This document shows positions 32,249 to 42,500 of a stretch of 64,000 bases of DNA, piece by piece. Numbering within the stretch: the first letter of the stretch is position 1; each line of letters starts with the position of its first letter. A model generated the notes under the pieces. That model had not been told where the DNA came from. It made no database searches and saw only the letters and a list, made by a program, of their open reading frames with translations. The position numbers and the translations under genes are program-made. This DNA is from Marinobacterium sediminicola (GTDB lineage: Bacteria; Pseudomonadota; Gammaproteobacteria; Pseudomonadales; Balneatricaceae), in the NCBI RefSeq assembly GCF_022343685.1, contig NZ_CP092123.1, forward strand, positions 2,418,001 through 2,482,000. Direction: 5' to 3'.

Positions 32249-34393
32249 TTAGACCCCGAACTTGCGGATAAACAGGTCGCGCAGCACTCGATACCACTGC
32301 ATCGCCAATGGCTCGGGAGTGTGCTCGAAACGGGCATACACCCGTCCCCCCAAGGTGGTGCTGATCGGCTGATCCGATTCGGCTTTCAGCTCCAGCAGGA
32401 ACAGAGGTTCCAACGCCAGCGCTTCCTGCTCACCGGGTTCGATGCCGATCGTGCCGCCGCCCTGCAGCGCCAGCGCAAGGCTGGGCAGGCGCTTGGTGGC
32501 AGAAGGCACTGCCCGCAGCACATGCGCCGTCACTTCACGCTCGATATCACCCACCGGACGCAATCGAACCTGCCGACTGTCCGCTCGAACCCGGTCGATA
32601 CTCATCTGCGGTACGGCACTCATCACCGTGTAACGTTCAGGATCAATGATATGCCCAACGACTGCACCACGCTGGAACCAGCGCCCTTCCAGATCGGCAG
32701 AACCGGGCACCACGAAACGGCCATCCATGGGCGCCACCAACGTGAAATTGGCAATACGCTGTTTGAGGTCGTCGACCTGAGTCTGAATACTGATCAGCTC
32801 CTCTTCCAGCAGCCGGGCCTCGACCCTGTCCGTGCGCTGTGCGATCACCTGCCGAGCCAGCACCTCCTTCCTGCGCTGCTCCAGCACCGCGAGACGTGTC
32901 GGCAACAGGTCATCCTCGCACCGGATCAAGGGTTGGCCCTGACGGACCATGCCCTGTTCCTGCAGCAGTTCGCGTACGAAGCAGTTCTGCGGGGCGCGTA
33001 TACGTGACTGCTCAGGCATCCACACCACCCCTTCGACCAGTGTGGCCGAGGGAACCGGTGTCAGTGCCAGACACCAGACCAGCCCGCCGATGCCCAGAGC
33101 GACCAGACTGTACAGACGCATCCTGCGTTCCATGATCAAGGGGTCATGCATCACGTTTTTGATCAGCTTGATCAACGGCAGGAGCAGCATCATATAGATG
33201 GCCCAGAGTGCCAGCACGATACCGATGATGAAGAATTGCGTCGCGACGAACATGACGATGGTAAACACCAGGACCATGCGGTAGCAGAAGGAGCCAATGG
33301 CATAGGCTGTCAGCCAGCCCGGCTCACGCGGCGTCGTTCTGGGTGGTTGGAGGCCACGGCGAATACGCAACAGGTAACGCTTGCACAGGTAGCCCAGATA
33401 CTGGTTGGCTTTCTGCCCCAACCCCGGGATTTCGAGCCAATCCGAAAGGATGTAGTAGCCGTCAAACCGCAGCAGCGGATTGAGGTTGAAGATCACCGTG
33501 GTCACCCCCGCCAGAATCACCACATCATGCAGAAACACCCGCAGCAAGCCGGGCTCTGTCCAGGTCCAGACCCAGAGCGCCACTGCCGCCAGCGCCAGCT
33601 CGATCATCATGCCGGCCGCGCCGACGATCATGCGCCGGTACTTGCTGACAAAGCCGGTCGCATGGCTGGCATCCACATAGGGTACCGGCATCATGACCAG
33701 CAGCATCACCCCCATTTCATGGCATTGACCGCCAAACAGCTTGATGGCGATGCCATGCCCAAGCTCATGTACGGCTTTCACCAACGGGAAAACCAGCAGC
33801 AGGGTCACTACGTACTGAGGCGTAAATACCAGCTGGGCCACATCACTGGTCAACCCTTCCCAATGCGTAAAAGCCAGCCAGCCACCGAAGGCGACCAGCA
33901 AGGCCCAGCAAGCCAGAATAACGGAGTGCATCCAGGCCGGAATCCAACCCACCAGTCGCTGCAGAAAGCGATCCGGGTCGATTAGCGGAATTCTCAGTGC
34001 CAGCGGGTTGGACAGATACTGTTTGATGCGATTGCGTCTGGACTCGCGGGTCCGTTCCCGAAGCTCATCCAGATCCGGCACCTGACCGGTGATCAGAACA
34101 CCGGCATTATGCAGCTGTGTCATCAGCTGCAGAATCTCGTCCTGCCCGGGAACATCGTCCCCCATGGTTTCACAGGCCAGCTGCCAAATCTGTTCCAGAT
34201 TACGCTGGCCGTCCATCAGGCCGAGGATACGGTAGGCCTGTGCATTCAGACGCAGGAACTTGCCGCTGCTCTGATCCTGCACCACCCGCCAGACTTCTCC
34301 CCGGTATACATGACGGTAGATACGTGCCTGGGTTCTGAGCCGAGGAACCAGCTCTGCCGTACGGTACCAGGATGCGGAAAAGAGTGCCGACAT
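32249..34393 (-). CDS. PqqD-like/M50 zinc protease/HlyD fusion membrane protein
   Basis: ATG 34393 lies 2 nt after the previous stop and gives 714 residues; a GTG at 34411 is the alternative. Residues about 25-105 resemble PqqD-type (RRE) peptide-binding domains (FLRLNAQAYRILGLMDGQRNLEQIW). Residues about 155-440 are a multi-pass M50 site-2-protease core with HELGH (His209, Glu210, His213) and the third ligand Asp311 in NPLLRFDGYY. Residues about 455-714 form a HlyD-like adaptor with a split lipoyl domain and coiled coil. The architecture matches proteins annotated as putative peptide zinc metalloproteases. It may bind, cut or pass on an exported substrate at the inner membrane (inference). 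The C-terminus ends FGV. Confidence 0.88.
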   Translation of the reverse strand: MSALFSASWYRTAELVPRLRTQARIYRHVYRGEVWRVVQDQSSGKFLRLNAQAYRILGLMDGQRNLEQIWQLACETMGDDVPGQDEILQLMTQLHNAGVLITGQVPDLDELRERTRESRRNRIKQYLSNPLALRIPLIDPDRFLQRLVGWIPAWMHSVILACWALLVAFGGWLAFTHWEGLTSDVAQLVFTPQYVVTLLLVFPLVKAVHELGHGIAIKLFGGQCHEMGVMLLVMMPVPYVDASHATGFVSKYRRMIVGAAGMMIELALAAVALWVWTWTEPGLLRVFLHDVVILAGVTTVIFNLNPLLRFDGYYILSDWLEIPGLGQKANQYLGYLCKRYLLRIRRGLQPPRTTPREPGWLTAYAIGSFCYRMVLVFTIVMFVATQFFIIGIVLALWAIYMMLLLPLIKLIKNVMHDPLIMERRMRLYSLVALGIGGLVWCLALTPVPSATLVEGVVWMPEQSRIRAPQNCFVRELLQEQGMVRQGQPLIRCEDDLLPTRLAVLEQRRKEVLARQVIAQRTDRVEARLLEEELISIQTQVDDLKQRIANFTLVAPMDGRFVVPGSADLEGRWFQRGAVVGHIIDPERYTVMSAVPQMSIDRVRADSRQVRLRPVGDIEREVTAHVLRAVPSATKRLPSLALALQGGGTIGIEPGEQEALALEPLFLLELKAESDQPISTTLGGRVYARFEHTPEPLAMQWYRVLRDLFIRKFGV

Positions 34394-34395
34394 GC

Positions 34396-36225
34396 TTAGA
34401 CCCCAAACCACTTCCAGAGGGATAGGCTCAACCAGTGACGCAATTCACGGGTCCAGATCCAGATCAGCTTGCGCTCGTCCACACTGACCTTGCCGACACC
34501 TTCCAAACCGGGTCTCATCCCCTCGGTAAAGGCATCCAGCTGCGCTTCTACACGGAACAGGTTTTGCCCGTCGCGAGCTTCTGCCAGCGGCGTGATCAAG
34601 GACACCTCGAAATGTGCAGGCTGATCCGGAAAAGCTTTCAGCACCAGTTCACCACGCTGCCCGACCTGGAGATAGCCGATATCGGCTTCGGGAACATCCA
34701 GCACCAGTCGGTAATCAGCCAGCGGGGCCAGCTCAAACAGTACCTGCCCCTTGGAAATCGGCAGCCCAAGGTCCTGCGACAAATCACCACTGGTGATCAA
34801 TGCATCGAAGGGCGCCCGTATTTCGGTACGCTGCAGCATGGTTCTCACCAGCGTCAACTGCGCCTGTACCTGCGCCAGCTGAGCTGAAATCACACCGGCC
34901 TGCGCCGAGTCCCAACTGGCCTGAGCCAACTGCAGCTGGCGGGTATACTGGGCTTCCTGACTTTCCAGTTTGGCCAGTTCCAGCCGCATGTCGCGGTCAT
35001 CCAGCTTGGCCAGCAGGTCACCAGCCTTCACCACCTGACCGGCACGCAGGATCGCCTGCTCCAGATAGGCATCAAACGGTGCCGCCAGTGATCGGTTAAG
35101 GGCTCCTTCAAGACGAGCATCCGAGTCGATGCGAAACTCCCCTTCTGCCAGGCTGAAAAACAACACCAGCGCCAAGGCGCCCATGGCGAGCATCTTGGTG
35201 CCCAGATAGCCGGCCCCGAACACTCGCTTGAAAGGGGTCGCCAACAGGCGGCGTGTATGATCCAGCCAGCCATGATCCTGATTGCGTCCCTTGAGCAAAA
35301 CCTGCCCAAGAATGGGTGCAACCGCCGTTGCCAACTCGATATTGTCTGTTTCCGGTTCCTCTGCCCATTCAAAGGTCAGCACCCCGTACTGTTCCCGGTC
35401 ACGAATGAAGGGAATGGACAGCAGAGTGTGATTACCCTGACGCTCGGCCAAGGCCCGGTGCGCATCACGAATGACCAGACTGTCTTGGTCCCCTGGCCAG
35501 GCAACTGCCTCGCCCTGATCCACGGCTTCGACCATGGCAGCTTCGAGGTCCTGAACCAGGTCGATCTTGCGTGAAAACTCTGCCACATTCGCCAGGCTAA
35601 AAAGCTTGACGCCCTGGCGATGAGCAAAACCCAGTGCAATACGGTCGCAGTTTAGGCTGACACTGGCTTGTGACAAGACGGTTTGTACGGCTTGCTCCAG
35701 ATCATCGCTGTCCAGCGACGACATCAGCAGTTCCAGCAGCAGTATCAGACGCTCGTTAAGTTCGCCGTCGCTTGCCCCGGCCTGAACAGAGCCATGGCCA
35801 AGCAACCAGCCCAATCCCCACTGAATCCAGTTTTTCTGCTGGATAGACAGCCCGGGAGAGTTGGGGGAGATAGCCAGCACACCCAGCAGATCATTGTTGT
35901 GCACGACCGGCATCGCAAACAGCAGGTGTGCACCCGCACGCTGCATCACAGGGCGACACAGCTCCATAGCCTGCTCGGCAGCCGCCATCAGTGCAGCGCT
36001 GCAGGGGGTTTTGTAGGGCCAGGATGCCTTGGGCTCAAACGGCCCTGTATTGGCAGGCCCCAGCACCAATACACCTTCCTGAATGCCACCCAGTCCATCG
36101 TTCAGCAGGTTGAACCAGGCCGAAAAAAACACCGGATCAGACTCCTCATGGAGGAGCCTGAACCAGTGCATGTATTTTTCCGGATTCGGCGTATCAGAGC
36201 TTGATTTCACCGAATCGTTTTTCAT
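34396..36225 (-). CDS. GAF-GAF-transmembrane-HlyD fusion protein
   Basis: The protein has 609 residues, and its start lies inside the DUF3467 gene (32-nt overlap) with AAGGA nearby. Two GAF-like domains (about 20-145 and 170-310) precede one transmembrane helix (343-360). The C-terminal part is a HlyD adaptor: lipoyl halves around AILRAGQVVKAGDLLAKLDDRD and TEIRAPFDALITSGDLSQDLG with a helical hairpin between. The end is LSLWKWFGV. The GAF domains would be cytoplasmic sensors and the adaptor periplasmic, so signal binding could gate export. The ligand is not predictable. The next gene also encodes a HlyD domain, so the two may form a hetero-oligomer. Confidence 0.85.
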   Translation of the reverse strand: MKNDSVKSSSDTPNPEKYMHWFRLLHEESDPVFFSAWFNLLNDGLGGIQEGVLVLGPANTGPFEPKASWPYKTPCSAALMAAAEQAMELCRPVMQRAGAHLLFAMPVVHNNDLLGVLAISPNSPGLSIQQKNWIQWGLGWLLGHGSVQAGASDGELNERLILLLELLMSSLDSDDLEQAVQTVLSQASVSLNCDRIALGFAHRQGVKLFSLANVAEFSRKIDLVQDLEAAMVEAVDQGEAVAWPGDQDSLVIRDAHRALAERQGNHTLLSIPFIRDREQYGVLTFEWAEEPETDNIELATAVAPILGQVLLKGRNQDHGWLDHTRRLLATPFKRVFGAGYLGTKMLAMGALALVLFFSLAEGEFRIDSDARLEGALNRSLAAPFDAYLEQAILRAGQVVKAGDLLAKLDDRDMRLELAKLESQEAQYTRQLQLAQASWDSAQAGVISAQLAQVQAQLTLVRTMLQRTEIRAPFDALITSGDLSQDLGLPISKGQVLFELAPLADYRLVLDVPEADIGYLQVGQRGELVLKAFPDQPAHFEVSLITPLAEARDGQNLFRVEAQLDAFTEGMRPGLEGVGKVSVDERKLIWIWTRELRHWLSLSLWKWFGV

Positions 36226-36502
36226 ATTCCTTCAGTCCCATATCCAGCATGATCTGCAGGCGCTTGGCGGCATAAGGGGTCAGCAGAATGCGCTGAGACA
36301 GCATCACTTCCACTTCTTCCTGGCCACCCTGCCAGCTTTTGTTGGAACCGAACAGTACCATGATCTCCTCGCGGGTGCCCATGACATTGCAGACATTGGC
36401 ATAGGTGGACTGCATGTTGGTGTCATTCCACTTGATCTTCGGCATGACCGGCTGCTGTGAAGGCTGTTCGTTCATGGTTTTCTGTTCTGCAGCTTCAGAC
36501 AT
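36194..36502 (-). CDS. DUF3467 small protein
   Basis: The protein has 102 residues and starts 21 nt after the TpsA-type gene, with AAGGAG before ATG. It matches the DUF3467 pattern: WNDTNMQSTYANVCNVMGTREEIMVLFG, then QRILLTPYAAKRLQIMLDMGLKEYEKRFGEI. It is soluble and cytoplasmic with no signal peptide. The family's function is unknown. Its location between the substrate-type genes and the machinery genes, with a 32-nt overlap into the GAF-HlyD gene, suggests a cytoplasmic chaperone or regulatory role (inference). Confidence 0.83.
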   Translation of the reverse strand: MSEAAEQKTMNEQPSQQPVMPKIKWNDTNMQSTYANVCNVMGTREEIMVLFGSNKSWQGGQEEVEVMLSQRILLTPYAAKRLQIMLDMGLKEYEKRFGEIKL

Positions 36503-36523
36503 TTCTTACTCCTTGGTTTCAAG

Positions 36524-39500
36524 TCACACACGAGTCGGTTCCTGTGTGATCTCATATTCTTCTGATTCGACTGGGACGATCAACAGCTTCAAGGTCTGAA
36601 GAGCGCCCGTCAACGGGTTCCTGGTTTCAATCTGGATCACGAACGGCATCCATCCTTCCGGAATAATGCCGGACAAACGTGCCGACAGGCCAGTACCGAT
36701 TACTTCCATCCAGTTCGGCACCGTTCCGCCCTCAAGAGCAACAGTTACCAATTCAGACTCGCCGACCAACTGAGCCAGAGGAATGCGGAACTCCTCTCCG
36801 GTTTTCAGCTTGATGACCGGCATCTCGATACTCAAATTACCCGATGTCAGCGGGTCCGTCGTCAACAGAGCATAACCGTCTTCACCGGCAACGGTGATAA
36901 CCTGCTCACCAAACACCACATCAGTCTGGGTATTCAGCAGTGCCGGCGGGAACACCTGCTCGGTCTCGGATATGGCGATCACGGGTTCACTCGCATTCTG
37001 GCTGGGGATGCCACTGCCGGATGAAGACTCCTGGTTGATACCCGTCACAACGCGCAGGTAGTTATCCGGCTCCAGAATCGTGGTTCCGGTATAGTAGCCG
37101 TTACCCGGACGCGTTACCTGCTCAGCCGGCATGTCGTTATACAACGTGCTGAACACCATATAGTCAGGCTCCAGACCGGCCATGCGCTGAGTGTAGTCGT
37201 TGGCGGTGCGGTCATAGACCAGCCAATTGCTGCCATTGGCCACGATAGCATCGCTGCCCAGCCCGGTACGGTTGTAGAACCAGGTGCCCGCCGCCAGTAC
37301 TGCCGCATTGGCGGTATTGCCATGCACGGTCATGGGGCTGTCGAGGAACAGTTCGTTGCCACTGCGAATCCAGGCGGTGGAAAGATCTGTTGCTCCCTGC
37401 AGCGTGATACGGCCATCAGCCTGAGCCAGAAGGTCCGCTGTCACACCGTTCACCGGCCCCAGCGTCATATTGCCACCAGCACTCAGACTACCGCTGTCGA
37501 CCAGAGTCAGCAGACCGGCATGACTGAACTCGCCATCCGCGCTGAGGGAGGCCGTCCGGGCGCTGTTGTTGCCAGCCATGGTCAGGTCACCGGTAACACC
37601 CGCAACCAGCGTGCCGGTGTTGATACTGGTGCCTGCTGTCTGCAACAGTTCGGCGGCAGTGATCAGGATCTGTGCCGTATCGATGGTTGCCAGATTGGCG
37701 TTCAACTGCATCTGACCCGCATCCGCACCCAGCGTCAGGCTACCCGCATCACTGCTCACCATCTGGGCCAGGATCAAATCACCAGCCAATGCCTGCACAT
37801 TGATATCCCCTGCCGCTGCCAGTCCGTTCAGACCGTCCACGGCACCCACCGTCAGGCCATCGCTGTCCACATAGCTGATGGTGCCATTGACGGATTCGGC
37901 GGCCAGGCTGCCGATGGCATTTTCCGGGTTGTTCAGAGCAATATCACTGTTCGCCTGGGCTTTCAGCGAGCCGGCGCTGACCGCCTTGGCGCTGTCGAGC
38001 ACCTGATTGATGCTATCGGCCGCGAAGCGGATCAGACCATTGGTGCCACTGATCTGAACGCGGTCGTTCAGCTGCAGGGCACCGGTCGCCACCAGGTCAA
38101 CGGTTTCGTCAGTACTGGCGGTCAGGCCATTCAGGTTCTCGGCGTCTCTATCGATGTTGCTGTCAGCGTTAATGGCCGTCACGGCCGCCACCGTCATGGC
38201 GCCATCCTGCCCAAGGAACTGGCTGCCGCCACTCTGTGCGGCCAAGCCACTGACACCGGTCATATCGATTCGATTGGCAAGGCTGCCAATGTCGCCACCG
38301 CTCTGCAACAGGACGTTGCCACCCGTAGTGCTCAGCTCAGTGAACGTACTGCCGCTGTTGATAGCGCCACCCGCAAGGATCTGCAGATTTCCGCTGCCCG
38401 AAGTCACCTGGGCATTAGTGCCGAAGATAACCAGGCCAGCTTCCGCCGTACGCAGATCCACATCACCACTGCCCGAAGCTGTAACATTCTCAGCCAGCGT
38501 CAGATTGCCACCGGCAGTCGTCAGCGTGATGCTGCCCACACCACCGGTTGTCAGGCCCGCATAAGTGCCGTTGAAGCTGCCGCCGACGTTGTCACCAGCA
38601 TTGAAAGCTTCAACTCCGCCCAGCTGCAGCTCATCCGTACCCAACTTGCGCAGCCAGAGACTGCCGCTGTCTGCGTTAGCTGCCAGCGCCGCGGCACCGC
38701 CGATCTCAATGCGATAGCTGTCGCTGCCGATATTGCCAGCCGCCTGCAGCAACACGCTGCCATCGGTCCTGATGGAAGCGCTGTTGTTGGTGGCCTTGCC
38801 GCTGATCAGGTTGTTACCGGCCAGCAGCTGGATGTCACCGGTGGCCGAGCTGATCAAGGACGCCGCGCCAAGGGTCAAATCAGAACTCCCGGAACGGATA
38901 TCGATCCGGCCTGCGCCGTTAGCCGTAACATCAGCGTTCAACGTAATCGCGCCCAGCTCGGTGCGCAAGTTTACATTGCCGTCGGGGTCATCCGTGCTGG
39001 CCTCAATGGCCGCGTTGGTCGTTAATGCACCGTTGTTCAGTGCACGCAGATCGATATTGCCACTGGTGGCAGCCACCGTCTGATCAACGATCAGGTCGCC
39101 CCCCAGTGTCTGGACATCAATGTTACTGGCGGCGTTCATGCCACTGAGGCCATCGACCGTGCCGACGATCAGACCGTCGCTGTCCACGTAGCTGATGCTT
39201 CCGCTCGTCGAGCTTGCCGCCAGCGTATCGATGGCGTTACCTGCATTGTTCAGCGCAATATTGCCGGTCGCCTGCACGTTCAGATTCTGTGCCGTCAGGG
39301 CCTTGGTGGTATCGGTGTTATCCTGTGCCACCGAAGCCGCATTGAAGCGGATGGTGCCGCCCGCGACCTGCACCTGTTCATTCAGCTGTAGTGCACCGGT
39401 CACCAGTAGATCGATCACCTGACTGGTACCCGCCACCAAACCGAAATAACCGGTGGGCAATGCCAGCATAGACGCTGCGGTATCCAGCGGATTGCCGTTC

Positions 39501-42500
39501 ACCACCGTCACGTCAGCAACGGTCATATCACCGCTGTGGCGCAGGAACTGATCACCGCTGCTCTGGGTCGCAACACCGGTGGCATTCTCGATCTCGATGC
39601 GGTTGCCCTGACTGCCGATGGCATTAGTGGCCGACACCAGCAGTACACCTCCACTGGTACTCAACTCGATACCGGCATTGGTCAGATCGCTTGTACGGTC
39701 GGTGCTTATCGCACCCCCAGCCAGCAGCTGCAAGGTGCCGTTGCTGGAGGTGACCTGCGCACCATTGTTCAGCGCGATCGCGCCAGTGCCGGCTGTACGC
39801 AGATCCACATAACCGGAAGAGTCAGCCGATACATTTTCGACCAGCGTCAGGTCACCGCCCTGAGTGGTCAGGGTGATGTTACCTGCATTACCGGTGGTCA
39901 AACCGGCAAAGCTGCCATTGAAGCTGCCGCCAACATTATCAAGGGTGTTGAACGCTTCCACGTCACCCAGCTTCAGAGCATCGGTCATGCCCAGCTTGCG
40001 CAGCCAGATGCTACCGTTGGCTGCGTTGGCCGCCAAGGCCGCTGCGCCCCCGATTTCGATACGATAGAGGTCACTGCCAATAGTGCCGCCCGCCTGCAAC
40101 AGGACGCTTCCATCGTTGGTAGCGAGGGTCGCACGACCGGCATCGTCGGTCGCACGGGTCGTCAGCAGGTTCTGACCCGCCAACAACTGTATGTTGCCAC
40201 TGTTAGAACTGATCTGGGCGTAATCAGCGCCCAGATTGCCGACCGTAATATCGGAGGTTGCCCCACCGGCACGCACATCGATCCAGCCAGTGCCGTTAGC
40301 CGTTACATCGGCATTCAGCGTGATAGCGCCGCTGGTGGTGCGCAGATCGATATTGCCATTGCCACCGGCAACCACTACATCGTTGGTGGTCAAAGCGCCG
40401 CTATTCAAGGCACGCAGATCGATATTGCCGCTGTCTGTACCGACAGACTGAGCCACGATCAGGTCACCGCCCAGCGTCTGGACATCGATATTACTTGCCG
40501 CGTTCAAACCATTCAGCTCATCTGCCGTACCGGCATCAACGGTACCGATGGTCAGGCCATCGCTGTCGACATAGCTGATGTTGCCAAGGTTAGAGTCAGC
40601 CGCGAGCGTGTCTACATCGTTATAAATATTGTTCAGCGTAATGCTGTCACCCGCGCGAATGCTCAGGTTAGATGCTGTCACGGCCTCGTTAGCAGCCGTG
40701 GTGCTCTGGAGCACCGTATTTGCAACATTCATTCTGACAGTACCGCTCAACACCTGAATACGGTCATTCAGCTGCAATGCCCCGTCAACAAGCAGATCTA
40801 TCACTTCGCCGGCGCCCGCAAGCAGACCGTTCAGGTCAGCCGCCACATGATCGGTCGTGTTGGCCGTGTTCACTGCCAACACCTGATCCACGGTCATGTT
40901 TCCAGTGTGGTGCAGATACTGACTACTGGTGCTGACGGCTGCCAGCTGATCCACATTGGCCAGCTCGATACGGTAATCCTGGCTACCGATATTGCCGCCG
41001 CTCTGCAGCAGCACATCGCCGCTCGTATCCAGCTCGGTAGTGGTACCGGTGATTCTGTCGGTAGTGATATCACCACCCGCCAGAATCTGCAGGGTGCCAG
41101 TGCCGGAAGTGATCTGGGCACCATTGTTCAGCGCGATCGCGCCAGTGCCGGCTGTACGCAGATCCACATAACCGGAAGAGTCAGCCGATACATTTTCGAC
41201 CAGCGTCAGGTCACCGCCCTGAGTGGTCAGGGTGATGTTACCTGCATTACCGGTGGTCAAACCGGCAAAGCTGCCATTGAAGCTGCCGCCAACATTATCA
41301 AGGGTGTTGAACGCTTCCACGTCACCCAGCTTCAGAGCATCGGTCATGCCCAGCTTGCGCAGCCAGATGCTACCGTTGGCTGCGTTGGCCGCCAAGGCCG
41401 CTGCGCCCCCGATTTCGATACGATAGAGGTCACTGCCAATAGTGCCGCCCGCCTGCAACAGGACGCTTCCATCGTTGGTAGCGAGGGTCGCACGACCGGC
41501 ATCGTCGGTCGCACGGGTCGTCAGCAGGTTCTGACCCGCCAGCAGCTGGATGTTACCGCTGTTAGAACTGATCTGGGCGTAATCAGCGCCCAGATTGCCG
41601 ACCGTGATATCGGAGGTTGCCCCACCGGCACGCACATCGATCCAGCCAGTGCCGTTAGCCGTTACATCGGCATTCAGCGTGATAGCGCCGCTGGTGGTGC
41701 GCAGATCGATATTGCCATTGCTACCGGCAACCACTACATCGTTGGTGGTCAAAGCGCCGCTATTCAAGGCACGCAGATCGATGTTGCCGGTGCCAGTACC
41801 TACCGCCTTCGCCACGACAAGGTCACCGCCCAGCGTCTGGACATCGACATTACTTGCCGCGTTCAAACCATTGAGCTCATCTGCCGTACCGGCATCAACG
41901 GTACCAATAGTCAGGCCATCGCTGTCGACATAGCTGATGTTGCCAAGGTTAGAGTCAGCCGCCAGCGTATCGATGGCGTTACCTGCATTGTTCAGCGCAA
42001 TATCGCCGGTCGCCTGCATGTTCAGATTCTGTGCCGTCAGGGCCTTGGTGGTATCGGTGTTATCCTGTGCCACCGAAGCTGCATTGAAGCGGATGGTGCC
42101 GCCCGCGACCTGCACCTGTTCATTCAGCTGTAGTGCACCAGTCACCAGCAGGTCAATCACCTGACTGGTGCCTGCCACCAGACCGAAATAACCCGTGGGC
42201 AGGGCCAGCAGAGACGCTGCCGTATCCAGCGCATTGCCGTTCACCACCGTCACCTCAGCAACAGTCATATCACCGCTGTGGCGCAGGAACTGATCACCGC
42301 TGCTCTGGGTCGCCACACCGGTGGCATTCTCGATCTCGACACGGTTGCTCTGGCTGCCGATAGCGCCATCAGCCGCCACCAGCAACACATCACCGGCGGT
42401 GCTCAGTTCGATGCCGGCATTGGTCAGGTCGGTGGCAGTATTGGTGCTGATTGCTGCTGCCGACAGCAACTGCAGGGTGCCGCTTTCAGAGCTTACCTGC

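Noticed and set aside
29518-36225. Three HlyD/adaptor-like genes considered as a normal type I secretion or RND efflux system
   Set aside because: No ABC transporter, RND pump or TolC-like gene lies in the cluster, and two of the HlyD parts are fused to GAF or M50 domains.
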